Positions 15,996-24,099 of a stretch of DNA of 64,000 bases are shown piece after piece; position 1 is the first letter of the stretch; each line of letters opens with the position of its first letter. The notes below the pieces were generated by a model that was given only the letters and a program-made list of their open reading frames with translations, had not been told where the DNA came from and did not search any database. The stretch comes from an uncultured Prevotellaceae bacterium (GTDB lineage Bacteria; Bacteroidota; Bacteroidia; Bacteroidales; Bacteroidaceae), in assembly GCA_900315565.1 (NCBI GenBank), contig OMZS01000004.1, forward strand, positions 96,456 to 160,455, written 5' to 3'. Both the position numbers and the translations under genes were made by a program.

Positions 15996-16601
15996 ATGAA
16001 AAGATTTGCTTTATTAATGATCGCTGCACTTGCCATCGTCTCGGCAGCAAACTGCAAGAATGTAACAAATGCCAACCCTGCGCAGGTACAAGACTCAACG
16101 GTACTTGGCAAACTCTATTTCGTCAATCTCAAAGAGGGAGAAAAGCCTGTCATGACGGGACTGAGCCTGAACGGCAACCGTTGCGGTACCGAGGATTTCA
16201 ACAACAAGCCCTACGCCACCGAAGGTATCCGCTCGGTTTTTGAACTGAACGAATGGGTAGAGTTTCATCCGCAGTCAAACGCAACCACCGGCATCAAAGT
16301 AATGGTTTTTAAGCACAAAGCCGACCAAGGTTTTTACCTGAAAAACGCTTTGAACGACAAAACCCCTGGTTATGTTCAAGAGTGCGAATTGAACAAAGAC
16401 CCCGATGCTGAAGCAACTTATCACTGGGGCTCCTTCTACCTTCATCCCGAAGAGGTGAGTCCGGGCTACTATGACTTTGTTTTTCTCTACAACAACAAGG
16501 TCATTGCAACCCTGCCGACTAAGTTTTATCCCGATGAACAAATAATAGAAAAAACTGATTCGGAACTAGAGAATCTCATGAAGCAACCAATCGACCAATA
16601 G
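15996..16601 (+). CDS. exported protein of unknown function
   Basis: 201 residues starting MKRFALLMIAALAIVSAANC. The hydrophobic segment is a signal sequence; Cys20 could be lipidated, although Asn at -1 is unusual for a lipobox, so simple cleavage is also possible. The mature part is beta-rich (KLYFVNLKEGEKPVMTGLSL, FELNEWVEFHPQ, IKVMVFKHKADQGFYLKN, GSFYLHPEEVSPGYYDFVF). The last stretch resembles an immunoglobulin-like strand pair that ends in an acidic helix. No catalytic motif is seen. It is flanked by 170 bp without a gene upstream and by repeat family A downstream. Confidence 0.7.
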   Translation: MKRFALLMIAALAIVSAANCKNVTNANPAQVQDSTVLGKLYFVNLKEGEKPVMTGLSLNGNRCGTEDFNNKPYATEGIRSVFELNEWVEFHPQSNATTGIKVMVFKHKADQGFYLKNALNDKTPGYVQECELNKDPDAEATYHWGSFYLHPEEVSPGYYDFVFLYNNKVIATLPTKFYPDEQIIEKTDSELENLMKQPIDQ

Positions 16602-16620
16602 TTGCTTTCCTGCCAGCAGA

Positions 16621-16823
16621 GCCGTGAGATGTTTTCATAACGTCGTGAGTTATTTTCGTAACGCCGTGAGATATTTTCGTAACGTCGTGAGATAAAAAAA
16701 TAACTCACGACGTTATTTCTAAATTCTCTAGAAAATTTCAATTTATCGTCGTGAGTTACTTTTGCCACATGCGGAGATGTTTTTATATTTCACGGCGCGA
16801 CGATATAATTCTCTAGAAAATTT
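16621..16823. repeat. dispersed repeat family A, copy 2
   Basis: Three tandem units of about 21 bp, of the form CG(T/C)CGTGAG(A/T)TATTTTCGTAA, run from about 16640 to 16695. They end in a hairpin (TAACGTCGTGAG 16680-16691 with CTCACGACGTTA 16704-16715). Two AATTCTCTAGAAAATTT words follow (16721-16738 and 16807-16823), and CGTCGTGAGTTA occurs again near 16747. The block directly precedes the DUF4160/DUF2442 pair. Confidence 0.75.
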
Positions 16824-16842
16824 GGGCATATTATCGTAAGAT

Positions 16843-16892
16843 AATTGGGCCGTGCCGCGAAATCATTGTTTATCTCGCGGCACGGCTCAATT
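16843..16892. terminator. GC-rich hairpin with T-rich flank
   Basis: AATTGGGCCGTGCCGCGA (16843-16860) pairs with 16875-16892 (17 of 18 bases) around a 14-nt loop, followed by TTATTTTTCC. It could end transcripts coming from the repeat block. It lies about 12 bp before the promoter region of the DUF4160 gene. Confidence 0.55.
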
Positions 16893-16903
16893 ATTTTTCC
16901 GCG

Positions 16904-16948
16904 TTGAGGGCATAATCCCAAAAACTTTTCGTAAATTTGCAACATCTA
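16904..16948 (+). promoter_or_regulatory. promoter of the DUF4160/DUF2442 pair; contains a duplicated 36-bp block
   Basis: TAAATTTG at 16932-16939 is a -7 element, with TTG at about 16904-16906 as a possible -33. The 36 bp from 16913 to 16948 are identical to 17552-17587, in front of hpt. Confidence 0.65.
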
Positions 16949-16959
16949 AGCAACAAGCC

Positions 16960-17211
16960 ATGAGTCCAGTATTTAGACGCGAAAACGAATTTACTTTCAA
17001 GATATACTCCAACGAGGAGGAACGAATGCACATCCACGTCATCTACAACGGCAAGGAGGCCAAGTACTGGCTGGAGCCCCAGGTAGAGCTGGCGAAGAAT
17101 GCGGGCATTCCTGACCATAAACTGAATGAAATAAAGAAAATTGTAGATAAATATGCAGAAAGATTTAAGCAACAATTCCGCGACCACATCGGTAAGCGTA
17201 TTGATGATTAA
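16960..17211 (+). CDS. DUF4160 domain protein
   Basis: 83 residues from ATG 16960 (MSPVFRRENEFTFKIYSNEE). The frame stays open further upstream, but that part overlaps the promoter. The block FKIYSNEEERMHIHVIY, then GKEAKYWLEPQVELAKNAGI and a C-terminal helix (LNEIKKIVDKYAERFKQQF), is the DUF4160 family: a small alpha/beta protein with a conserved H-I-H-V segment. DUF4160 genes are usually followed by a DUF2442 gene, as here, where the stop overlaps the next start by 8 bp (translational coupling). The pairing resembles toxin-antitoxin organisation, but function is unproven. A second pair is at 42227-42891. Confidence 0.82.
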   Translation: MSPVFRRENEFTFKIYSNEEERMHIHVIYNGKEAKYWLEPQVELAKNAGIPDHKLNEIKKIVDKYAERFKQQFRDHIGKRIDD

Positions 17212-17446
17212 CGCCCAGGGCATTATGCTCTCAGTGCTGGGTCACGACTATTTCCTGTCGTACAACCGTATTCCATGGATGCAAGACGCACCCATACGCA
17301 GCGTGCTGAACGTACAGATGTCTGGCACTGAGGCCATCGAATGGCCCGACCTTGACGTGGACCTCGAAATAGACAGTCTGCGGCATCCCGAGCGCTACCC
17401 GCTGGTCATAAAACGAAATTCCATGGATTTCGTTGCGGAGGGATAA
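17204..17446 (+). CDS. DUF2442 domain protein, short form
   Basis: 80 residues from ATG 17204, which overlaps the preceding stop (ATGATTAA); longer in-frame starts would overlap the DUF4160 gene more deeply. The region GIMLSVLGHDYFLSYNRIPW, followed by a beta segment and IEWPDLDVDLEIDSL, fits DUF2442, in which the conserved end is I-W-P-x-L-D-x-D. Unlike the second copy at 42475-42891 it has no C-terminal helix-turn-helix, so it may be a degenerate or accessory form. Its coupling to DUF4160 suggests joint function. Confidence 0.72.
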   Translation: MINAQGIMLSVLGHDYFLSYNRIPWMQDAPIRSVLNVQMSGTEAIEWPDLDVDLEIDSLRHPERYPLVIKRNSMDFVAEG

Positions 17447-17460
17447 ATAATATAGTTTTT

Positions 17461-17523
17461 AGGGAGTTATAGGGAGTTATAGGGAGTTAAAGAGGAATTA
17501 AGGGGGGAGTTAAGGGGAGTTTA
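17461..17523. repeat. tandem AGGGAGTTAT repeat
   Basis: Three perfect 10-bp copies (17461-17490) followed by decaying copies (AGAGGAATTA, AGGGGGGAGTTA, AGGGGAGTTT) to about 17523. It lies between the DUF2442 gene and the second copy of the duplicated promoter block. Confidence 0.75.
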
Positions 17524-17551
17524 GCCGACCTTTTCCTGTCGTAATTCACAG

Positions 17552-17587
17552 TAATCCCAAAAACTTTTCGTAAATTTGCAACATCTA
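17552..17587 (+). promoter_or_regulatory. promoter of hpt; second copy of the 36-bp block
   Basis: TAAATTTG at 17571-17578 is the -7 element. All 36 bases are identical to 16913-16948, and a further CAACAA follows in both with a 1-bp shift. No good -33 TTTG is seen in this copy. Confidence 0.65.
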
Positions 17588-17604
17588 ATGCAACAAACCT
17601 TACT

Positions 17605-18141
17605 ATGAGCATCATTAAAGTTAAAGACAAGACGTTCAGGACCTCCATTCCCGAGGCAGAAATCCTGAAACATGTGAAAGAAGTGGCTGCCCGCATCAAT
17701 CAAGACATGGCCGGCAAGACCCCGTTGTTCCTTGCCGTGCTGAACGGTGCGTTTGTGTTTGCCGCCGACCTGATGCGCGAAATCACCATCCCCTGCGAAA
17801 TCTCGTTTGTGAAGCTTGCCTCGTACATGGGCACGGTTTCGACGGGCAAAATCACCGAGGTGATTGGCATCAACGAGGACCTGACGGGGCGCCATGTGGT
17901 GATTGTTGAGGACATCGTGGACACGGGCCTCACCATGCAGCGCATGATTGAGACGCTGAGCCTGCGCCATCCGGCCTCGATAAGCACCTGCTCGCTGCTG
18001 TTCAAGCCCGACAAGCTGCAAGCCGACATCGACATCGACTACGTGGCCATGAAAATCCCCAACGAGTTTATTGTGGGCTATGGTCTCGACTACGACCAGC
18101 AGGGGCGCAACCTGCGCGACATTTTCACCGTGGTGGAATGA
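17605..18141 (+). CDS. hpt: hypoxanthine phosphoribosyltransferase
   Basis: 178 residues with the type I phosphoribosyltransferase fold. The PRPP-binding loop is HVVIVEDIVDTGLTMQRMIE. The flexible-loop region FVKLASYMGTVSTGKI and the base-binding end (FIVGYGLDYDQQGRNLRDI) are both present. It converts hypoxanthine and guanine with PRPP to IMP and GMP in purine salvage. It begins a same-strand series hpt, adk, obgE, pgeF with gaps of 74, 77 and -4 bp. Length is normal for bacterial Hpt. ATG 17605 is 17 bp after the duplicated promoter block. Confidence 0.93.
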   Translation: MSIIKVKDKTFRTSIPEAEILKHVKEVAARINQDMAGKTPLFLAVLNGAFVFAADLMREITIPCEISFVKLASYMGTVSTGKITEVIGINEDLTGRHVVIVEDIVDTGLTMQRMIETLSLRHPASISTCSLLFKPDKLQADIDIDYVAMKIPNEFIVGYGLDYDQQGRNLRDIFTVVE

Positions 18142-18215
18142 CAATGGCGCAGCCACTAAGCTAAGCCACAGCACAACAGAGACGGATATTCCTTTCAACA
18201 CTAAAACAGAAGAAT

Positions 18216-18788
18216 ATGAAGAACATCGTAATTTTCGGCGCGCCTGGCTCAGGCAAGGGCACGCAGAGCGACAAAATGATTGAGAAATATGGCCTCGGCC
18301 ACATTTCTACGGGCGATGTCCTGCGTAAGGAAATCAAGGACAACACCCCGCTGGGCAAAACAGCCAAAGAGTTTATCGACAAAGGACAGCTCATTCCCGA
18401 CGAGCTGATGGTGAACATCCTGGCCGGCGTTTACGACAGCTTTGGCCCCGACCACGAGGGCATTATCTTCGACGGATTCCCCCGCACCATTCCTCAGGCA
18501 GAGGCTCTGAAGGCCATGCTCGCTGAGCGCGGCCACCAGATTGCCGCCATGATTGAACTCGACGTTCCCGAAGACGAACTGATGACGCGCCTCATCAAGC
18601 GCGGACAGGAAAGCGGACGCTCGGACGATAACGCCGAAACTATCAAGAAACGCCTCGACGTTTACCACAACCAGACGGCACCGCTCATCGACTGGTACAA
18701 GGGCGAAGGCATCCACTACCACATCAACGGCCTGGGCGAACTCGACCGCATCTTCGCCGACATCTGCGAGGTGGTGGACAAACTCTAG
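18216..18788 (+). CDS. adk: adenylate kinase
   Basis: 190 residues, the short form without a zinc-finger LID. The P-loop is GAPGSGKGTQSDKM near the N-terminus. The AMP-binding part includes ISTGDVLRKEI and GIIFDGFPRTIPQAEAL. The short LID with basic residues is RLIKRGQESGRSDDN, followed by T-K-R-L-x-V-Y. It catalyses ATP + AMP to 2 ADP and is essential. It stands between hpt and obgE on the same strand, so the three may share an operon, although no promoter was sought in the 74-bp gap. Confidence 0.95.
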   Translation: MKNIVIFGAPGSGKGTQSDKMIEKYGLGHISTGDVLRKEIKDNTPLGKTAKEFIDKGQLIPDELMVNILAGVYDSFGPDHEGIIFDGFPRTIPQAEALKAMLAERGHQIAAMIELDVPEDELMTRLIKRGQESGRSDDNAETIKKRLDVYHNQTAPLIDWYKGEGIHYHINGLGELDRIFADICEVVDKL

Positions 18789-18865
18789 AATATTGAGACC
18801 GTCGAGGGTAACAGCAATACTCCAGACGCTCAAGAGAATCTTTAAAAGAATCAAATCAGCTATCA

Positions 18866-20056
18866 ATGGCAGAAAGCAACTTCGTTGACTATGTGAAAAT
18901 TCTCTGCCGCTCGGGCAAGGGCGGCAGGGGCTCCATGCACCTCAAGCACGTAAAGTACAACTACAACGGCGGTCCCGACGGCGGTGACGGCGGCGATGGC
19001 GGCGACGTCATTCTGCGCGGCAACCACAACTACTGGACACTGCTGCACCTGCGCTACCAACGGCATATTTTTGCCGAGCACGGAGGCAACGGCGGCAAGG
19101 ACAAGTGTCACGGCACCAACGGGCGCGACCAGATTATCGACGTGCCCTGCGGCACCGTGGTCTATAACGCCGAGACAGGCAAATACATCTGCGACGTGAC
19201 CTACGACGGGCAGCAGGTGGTGCTGCTCAAGGGCGGCCGCGGCGGACTGGGCAATTTCCAGTTCCGCAGCGCCACCAACCAGGCCCCGCGCTACGCGCAG
19301 CCCGGCGAGCCCATGCAGGAGATGACCGTCATCTTAGAACTGAAGCTGCTGGCCGACGTGGGACTGGTGGGATTTCCCAACGCGGGCAAATCGACATTGG
19401 TTTCGTCGCTGTCGAATGCCCGCCCCAAGATAGCCAACTACCCTTTCACCACCATGGAGCCCTCGCTGGGTATTGTGGGCTACCGCGACCAGAAGTCGTT
19501 TGTCATGGCCGACATTCCCGGCATCATCGAGGGCGCCAGCGAAGGCCGCGGACTGGGACTGCGTTTTCTGCGACACATTGAGCGCAACTCGCTGCTGCTG
19601 TTCATGGTGCCAGGCGACACCGACAACATTCTGCACGAATACAGCGTGCTGAAGGGCGAACTGCAGAAATTCAACCCCGAAATGCTCGACAAACACCGCG
19701 TGCTGGCCATCACCAAGTGCGACCTGCTGGACGACGAGCTGATGGCCTTGCTGCGCGACGAGCTGACTGCCGGACTCAAAGAGCTGGGCGACGAACTGCC
19801 CATCGTGTTTATTTCGGCTGTCACCGGATTCGGGCTCAGCGAACTCAAGGACGTGCTGTGGGCTGAGCTGAACAGCGAGAGCAACAAACTGCAGAGCATT
19901 ACTGCCGAGGACACACTGGTTCACCGCGACAAGGACATGAGCATCTTTGCCGAGGAACTGGCAGCTGAAGGCGAGGACGACATCGAACTGATTGACGAAG
20001 ACGAGGTGGAGGACATCGACGAGCTCGACGACTTCGAATACGACGACGAGCTATGA
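18866..20056 (+). CDS. obgE: Obg family GTPase
   Basis: 396 residues. The glycine-rich Obg fold is at the N-terminus ([20 protein letters not shown], then [18 protein letters not shown]). The G domain has G1 [13 protein letters not shown]3 [17 protein letters not shown]4 TKCD and G5 SAVTG. Past about residue 340 the protein ends in a very acidic tail rich in Asp and Glu ([20 protein letters not shown]). Obg proteins act in 50S ribosome assembly and stress control. The tail is a normal feature of Bacteroidetes members. The stop codon overlaps the next gene's start by 4 bp (ATGA), which implies translational coupling with pgeF. Confidence 0.95.
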   Translation: MAESNFVDYVKILCRSGKGGRGSMHLKHVKYNYNGGPDGGDGGDGGDVILRGNHNYWTLLHLRYQRHIFAEHGGNGGKDKCHGTNGRDQIIDVPCGTVVYNAETGKYICDVTYDGQQVVLLKGGRGGLGNFQFRSATNQAPRYAQPGEPMQEMTVILELKLLADVGLVGFPNAGKSTLVSSLSNARPKIANYPFTTMEPSLGIVGYRDQKSFVMADIPGIIEGASEGRGLGLRFLRHIERNSLLLFMVPGDTDNILHEYSVLKGELQKFNPEMLDKHRVLAITKCDLLDDELMALLRDELTAGLKELGDELPIVFISAVTGFGLSELKDVLWAELNSESNKLQSITAEDTLVHRDKDMSIFAEELAAEGEDDIELIDEDEVEDIDELDDFEYDDEL

Positions 20057-20934
20057 CCGCCATCAGTCCGCAGCTGCACTATTATAATATAGGTACGCGC
20101 GTAGTGGCTTTCAGCACGACGCGCCATGGTGGCGTTGGCCAGGGGCATTATGCCTGTTTCAACGTGAACCATTATTGCGGCGACACGGCCGAGGCCGTTG
20201 GTCAAAACCGCCACGCTCTCTGCCAGCTGCTTGGCATCGGTGAGCAGCGGCTGGTTTATCCCCATCAGACTCACCACACCCGTATTTGCGCCATCGACAA
20301 AGCCTTTCTGGAACTTTCGGAGGCCGAGCGCGCCCAACGGCTGGAGGGCATCGACGCTCTGAGCACCCGCGAGAAAGGCGTTTGCATAGGCGTTTCCACC
20401 GCCGACTGCATTCCTGTTTTGCTCTACGACGAAGAACACGACGCCGTGGCTGCCATTCATGCGGGCTGGCGCGGCACGGTGGGGCGCATCGCCGAGCAGG
20501 TCGTAGCCCACATGCGGAACACCTACGGCTCTCGCCCCGAAACGCTGCACGCCGTCATTGGGCCGGGCATTTCGCTGGAGCATTTCGAGGTGGGCGACGA
20601 GGTGTATGCAGCCTTTGTCGAGGCAGGTTTTCAGATGGAGCAGATTGCCAGAAGATTTGAAAAGTGGCACATCGACCTCTGGGAGTGCAACCGAGAGCAG
20701 CTCATGAGCCAGGGCGTGAGAGCCGAAAACATTCAGACGGCCGGCATCTGCACTTACGCCCATTGCGACGACTTTTTCTCTGCCCGCCGGCTGGGCATCA
20801 ACAGCGGGCGGATTCTGACGGGGATAATGGTAAACCCACCAGCAGAAACCCACCAGCAAAAACCCAACCCCAACCCCTCCCGAAGGGAGGGGAGCTTAAC
20901 TACCTCTAATACAGAAATCTATTTTGTGAGGTAA
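20053..20934 (+). CDS. pgeF: purine nucleoside phosphorylase / peptidoglycan editing factor PgeF
   Basis: 293 residues of the YfiH / multicopper-laccase-like family. The conserved [27 protein letters not shown] and [16 protein letters not shown] hold the zinc-binding His and Cys residues; [17 protein letters not shown] and DDFFSARR follow. In related proteins this enzyme edits peptidoglycan stems or acts on purine nucleosides. The normal family end is near ...[13 protein letters not shown]. Here a further 30 or so residues follow ([20 protein letters not shown]...), encoded by one arm of the large inverted repeat. This tail is probably acquired and not functional. The start overlaps obgE by 4 bp. 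Confidence 0.9.
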   Translation: MTAISPQLHYYNIGTRVVAFSTTRHGGVGQGHYACFNVNHYCGDTAEAVGQNRHALCQLLGIGEQRLVYPHQTHHTRICAIDKAFLELSEAERAQRLEGIDALSTREKGVCIGVSTADCIPVLLYDEEHDAVAAIHAGWRGTVGRIAEQVVAHMRNTYGSRPETLHAVIGPGISLEHFEVGDEVYAAFVEAGFQMEQIARRFEKWHIDLWECNREQLMSQGVRAENIQTAGICTYAHCDDFFSARRLGINSGRILTGIMVNPPAETHQQKPNPNPSRREGSLTTSNTEIYFVR

Positions 20935-20991
20935 TCAGACTCCCCTCCCTTCGGGAGGGGTTGGGGGTGGGTTTTTGCTGGTGGGTTTCTG
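20843..20991. repeat. 52-bp inverted repeat overlapping the end of pgeF
   Basis: Arms 20843-20894 and 20940-20991 are near-perfect reverse complements (one or two mismatches by eye) around a 45-nt loop. The stem contains CCCTCCCGAAGGGAGGGG and (on the other arm) GGGTTGGGGG together with GAAACCCACCAGC. The left arm is coding for pgeF. It probably acts as a terminator or is a mobile-element remnant. Confidence 0.85.
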
Positions 20992-21012
20992 CGGTTGTTT
21001 TTCCTGTTTTAC

Positions 21013-21207
21013 TTATTTACCTTTGTGCCGGTTGGCGCGGTTTTTGCGGTATTTGGCTTTTTGCATGGCCGAACCGCTACCGTGGGCACCCGTGATGTAT
21101 TTCTTCTTTTTGGCCTTGGTTTTCACCTTGCCCTCGTCGTTAGCTTTTTTCGTCTTCGCCTTGCTGAAGGAGATGCCATTGACGAGTATGCTCTCGAAGT
21201 CGTCCAT
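21013..21207 (-). CDS. small very basic protein
   Basis: 64 residues. A short acidic N-terminus (MDDFESILVNGISFSKAK) is followed by a Lys/Arg-rich, low-complexity part with the block KKKYITGAHGSGSAMQKAKY and a basic end (RKNRANRHKGK). It looks like a nucleic-acid-binding or ribosome-associated protein. No known ribosomal protein is recognised; it is not S21 or Thx. It is on the opposite strand from pgeF and on the same strand as the AICAR formyltransferase, 86 bp downstream of that gene. It could be a real small gene; the compositional bias makes chance possible. Confidence 0.5.
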   Translation of the reverse strand: MDDFESILVNGISFSKAKTKKANDEGKVKTKAKKKKYITGAHGSGSAMQKAKYRKNRANRHKGK

Positions 21208-21293
21208 GTTCTTCTGTTTGCTTTTTACGGATTAACTATCTGCGTTGAAACGTTTTGCTGTTTTAAACTACAACTTTTCAGGCGCACATCGGT

Positions 21294-22478
21294 TTAATGG
21301 TGGAACAGGCGCACACCCGTAAATGCCATGGCAATGCCATATTTGTCGCAGGTTTCGATGACATTGTCGTCGCGCACCGAGCCGCCGGCCTGTGCAATGA
21401 ACTCAACACCACTTTTGTGGGCGCGCTCAATATTGTCACCAAAGGGGAAGAAAGCGTCGCTGCCCAGGGCCACGCGGGTGTTCTTGGCTATCCACTCTTT
21501 CTTCTCTTCGCGGGTGAGGGGTTCGGGACGGCTGCTGAAAAACAGCTGCCATGTGCCCTCGCGGAGCACGTCGTCAGCGTCGTCGGAGATATACACATCG
21601 ATGGTGTTGTCGCGGTCGGCACGACGTATGCCCTGCTTAAAGGGAAGGCTCATCACCTTGGGATGCTGTCTGAGCCACCAGATATCGGCTTTGTTGCCCG
21701 CCAGGCGTGTGCAGTGAATGCGGCTCTGCTGTCCGGCGCCAATGCCGATGGCCTGTCCGTCCTTCACGTAGCACACCGAGTTCGACTGGGTGTATTTCAG
21801 GGTGATGAGGGCAATGATGAGGTCGCGGCGGGCCTCGTCGGTGAAGGTTTTGTTCTGAGTGGGAATGTTCTCAAACAAAGCCGGGTCGTCCAGACGAATC
21901 TCGTTGCGTCCCTGTTCGAAGGTAATACCGAACACTTGCTTGCGCTCGATGGGCTCGGGCTGGTAGTTGGGGTCGATGCGAATGACATTGTAGGTGCCTT
22001 TGCGCTTGTCTTTGAGTATTTCCACGGCCTCGGGCGTATAGTCGGGGGCTATCACGCCGTCGCTCACCTCGCGCTTCAGCAGCCGTGCGGTGGTGGCATC
22101 GCAGGTGTCGGAAAGGGCCACAAAGTCGCCGTAGCTCGACATGCGGTCGGCACCACGGGCGCGGGCGTATGCGCAGGCAATGGGCGAGGCGTCGAGTCCC
22201 TCAATGTCATCTACGAAATAAATGCGCTTCAGTGTGTCGCTCAGCGGCAGTCCCACGGCAGCGCCGGCGGGGCTGACGTGTTTGAACGAGGCTGCTGCGG
22301 GCATACCAGTGGCAGCTTTCAGCTCGCGCACCAGTTGCCAGGCATTAAAAGCGTCGAGAAAATTGATGTATCCCGGCCTGCCGTTAATCACTTCGATGGG
22401 GAGTTGGCCCTCGGTCATAAAGATGCGCGAGGGTTTCTGATTCGGATTGCATCCGTACTTCAGTGCTAGTTCGTTCAT
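21294..22478 (-). CDS. AICAR formyltransferase, single-domain PurH-like
   Basis: 394 residues covering only the aminoimidazole carboxamide ribonucleotide (AICAR) transformylase half of PurH. The start (LALKYGCNPNQKPSRIFM) and the catalytic region AAASFKHVSPAGAAVGLPLS (Lys-His pair) are typical, as are GIGAGQQSRIHCTRLAGNKA and ALGSDAFFPFGDNIERAHKSG. The N-terminal IMP cyclohydrolase domain found in bifunctional PurH (about 520 residues) is absent. Such stand-alone forms occur in Bacteroidetes and Clostridia next to, or instead of, full PurH. It would transfer a formyl group to AICAR in purine synthesis. The promoter is at 22510-22541. Confidence 0.88.
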   Translation of the reverse strand: MNELALKYGCNPNQKPSRIFMTEGQLPIEVINGRPGYINFLDAFNAWQLVRELKAATGMPAAASFKHVSPAGAAVGLPLSDTLKRIYFVDDIEGLDASPIACAYARARGADRMSSYGDFVALSDTCDATTARLLKREVSDGVIAPDYTPEAVEILKDKRKGTYNVIRIDPNYQPEPIERKQVFGITFEQGRNEIRLDDPALFENIPTQNKTFTDEARRDLIIALITLKYTQSNSVCYVKDGQAIGIGAGQQSRIHCTRLAGNKADIWWLRQHPKVMSLPFKQGIRRADRDNTIDVYISDDADDVLREGTWQLFFSSRPEPLTREEKKEWIAKNTRVALGSDAFFPFGDNIERAHKSGVEFIAQAGGSVRDDNVIETCDKYGIAMAFTGVRLFHH

Positions 22479-22509
22479 AAAAAAATACGCTATTGGAGAT
22501 TTTGATGTG

Positions 22510-22558
22510 CAAAAGTAGTGTTTTTTTGTGAGTTATACAAAAAAATGCACTATCTTTG
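22510..22558. promoter_or_regulatory. overlapping divergent promoters
   Basis: Minus strand: TTTG (22538-22541), 20 bp, TACTTTTG (22510-22517), for the formyltransferase. Plus strand: TTTG (22525-22528), 22 bp, TATCTTTG (22551-22558), for the 22583-22840 gene. The two share about 17 bp, so polymerase binding should be mutually exclusive. Confidence 0.65.
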
Positions 22559-22582
22559 TGCGCTAAATTACTCATATCACGT

Positions 22583-22840
22583 ATGGAAAAGAAACGCATA
22601 GAACTTAGAAAGCTTCTGGAAGCTGTCGAAAAAGAAATTCTGAAGAAGCCCAACAAGAAAGTGCTCGACCGGCTGTCGCTCTTTGCCGGCTATCAGGACT
22701 GGGACGGTTTTCAGAAAGCACTGCACGGACAGTCGGGCGGTTTTTCAAACTATGATGCCGAAGGCGAGAACAATAAATCATCCCGAACCGACCGCAAAGT
22801 TCCCCAAGCAAAAGGTAATCCTTCTCTTACAGAGGATTGA
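22583..22840 (+). CDS. small cytoplasmic protein of unknown function
   Basis: 85 residues from ATG 22583 (MEKKRIELRKLLEAVEKEIL). The frame is open a few codons further upstream, but the -7 element ends at 22558 and favours the inner ATG. A charged N-terminal helix leads into LSLFAGYQDWDGFQKALHG, which has a conserved look (a W-x-x-F pair), and then a polar, disordered C-terminal tail of about 35 residues. I do not recognise a family. It lies divergently from the formyltransferase with overlapping promoters, so regulation could be linked. Confidence 0.6.
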   Translation: MEKKRIELRKLLEAVEKEILKKPNKKVLDRLSLFAGYQDWDGFQKALHGQSGGFSNYDAEGENNKSSRTDRKVPQAKGNPSLTED

Positions 22841-22897
22841 TTCCCCCCATTCAAAGACCCGTTTTTCCCCGTTTCGCTGAACACCCGCAGCAACAGG

Positions 22898-22980
22898 AAA
22901 AACCGCCACGCTTTCCTTTGCACACACGACGGACCAATGTGCTGTGCAAGGAAAAAACATGGCGGCTCTGCGGTTTTTCT
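22898..22980 (+). terminator. nested hairpin with T run after the small gene
   Basis: AAAAACCGC (22898-22906) pairs with GCGGTTTTT (22970-22978). Inside it TTTCCTTTGCACA (22912-22924) pairs with TGTGCAAGGAAA (about 22943-22954). CCGCCA and TGGCGG offer an alternative pairing. It is 58 bp after the stop codon. Confidence 0.6.
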
Positions 22981-23017
22981 GAAATATACAGATTCCCGGG
23001 AGATGTTTTATTCAGAT

Positions 23018-23503
23018 TTATTCAGCGATGCGCTTGATGGTGAAATATGGAGCACTTAAAGCGTATAACTTGATGCTTTTCGCAAGTTCTGTAAGATAGG
23101 GTACATCTTGCACATATTTTTCATTCAATCTATACACCCTGCCGCTAAACTCAATTTTATCCCCAACAGAAAACTCTTTTTCCACATCTTTTCGAAGGTC
23201 GCCATGTTCTGTTACTGGAAACAGATAATACCTGTCACCATTAGCAGTTTTTATAAAGTAATTACCAGCGATACCATCACGATCACCAATTCCGGTTTCT
23301 CCGCTGATATCTGACAAATAACCGCCGATTTTTGAAACAATCTCGGGATTGGCAGAAAACACATAACCTCCTTTGTCGTCTTCGTTGGGTTTGGTTATTT
23401 CACTTTCTTCAATGTCATCGCTACTGCAGGCTGACAACGAAACACTTGTCCAACCTAACATCATAAACGAAAATAAAAATGATAAAAAACTTTTCTTTGT
23501 CAT
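23018..23503 (-). CDS. lipoprotein of unknown function
   Basis: 161 residues with a clear lipoprotein signal (lipobox LSAC, Cys26), followed by an acidic SSDDIEESEITKPNEDD spacer. The folded part, about 45-161, includes EIVSKIGGYLSDISGETGI, DGIAGNYFIKTANGDRYYLF and KIEFSGRVYRLNEKYVQDVP. The last segment, with its G-D-K-I-x-F-S-G-x-V-Y pattern, resembles an OB-like beta-barrel of the kind seen in small periplasmic proteins. No enzyme motif is visible. It stands alone; no promoter was identified with certainty. Confidence 0.75.
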   Translation of the reverse strand: MTKKSFLSFLFSFMMLGWTSVSLSACSSDDIEESEITKPNEDDKGGYVFSANPEIVSKIGGYLSDISGETGIGDRDGIAGNYFIKTANGDRYYLFPVTEHGDLRKDVEKEFSVGDKIEFSGRVYRLNEKYVQDVPYLTELAKSIKLYALSAPYFTIKRIAE

Positions 23504-23655
23504 TATTGATACTATTTAATGTGTTAATACTTTATCATATAACGATTGTTGTGGCCATTCTTCGCATCAAAATCGAAGAAAAACAACTTATCTTTACTTC
23601 TTTTAACATTACAATGACGATTTCCATCTACTCAGCACCTTGGCATGAATAGTTA

Positions 23656-23850
23656 TGGAAACTCATTCCCGACACGCGTAAGCAGGAATTCGTCCATCAT
23701 ACTTACATGGAGATGGTGAGCCAGCGCATAGGCCAGATTCTCTGCGGCTATGAGGATGCCAACGATTGCAACCAACTTCGCGGCGACAATGCGCTGAAGA
23801 TGTCGGTGGGCCGCAAGCCGTCTGATGCAGACCTCTCCTCCTACGATAAA
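23656..23850 (+). pseudogene. IS1380-family transposase remnant
   Basis: An open frame reads LIPDTRKQEFVHHTYMEM, then RIGQILCGYEDANDCNQLR and GDNALKMSVGRKPSDADL. This is the N-terminal conserved region of IS1380-type transposases (R-x-x-x-I-x-H-x-L--Q-R-I---CGYED-ND---LR-D-A-K---GR). After SS the expected QPT-SR-EN segment is missing and the frame passes into AT-rich non-homologous sequence. No inverted repeats or downstream transposase parts are seen, so this is a decayed fragment. The rest of 23504-24099 holds no other recognisable element. Confidence 0.75.
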
Positions 23851-24099
23851 AAAGAAGACTTGAATTTGAATAGTAAGAAGTATGGATTTTATACATCCAT
23901 AAATCAAAAAACGAGATAAAAATGACCCATCAACCAAACAATCAATTGTATATTATCTCATATATTATGCAACAAGTTAAGAAACAACTAATGCAGAAAC
24001 GTTTCTTAAATAGACCTCTTTAGGTCTGCTATTCAGAGTTTGTCGTAGCAGGTGAGCCTCGGTCAGAGTATTGGATTTGGCTATGGCGGAATTTGTCTA

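Noticed and set aside
21297-22469. 390-codon plus-strand open frame
   Set aside because: It is exactly antisense to the AICAR formyltransferase, whose motifs are clear. No promoter or family features support it.
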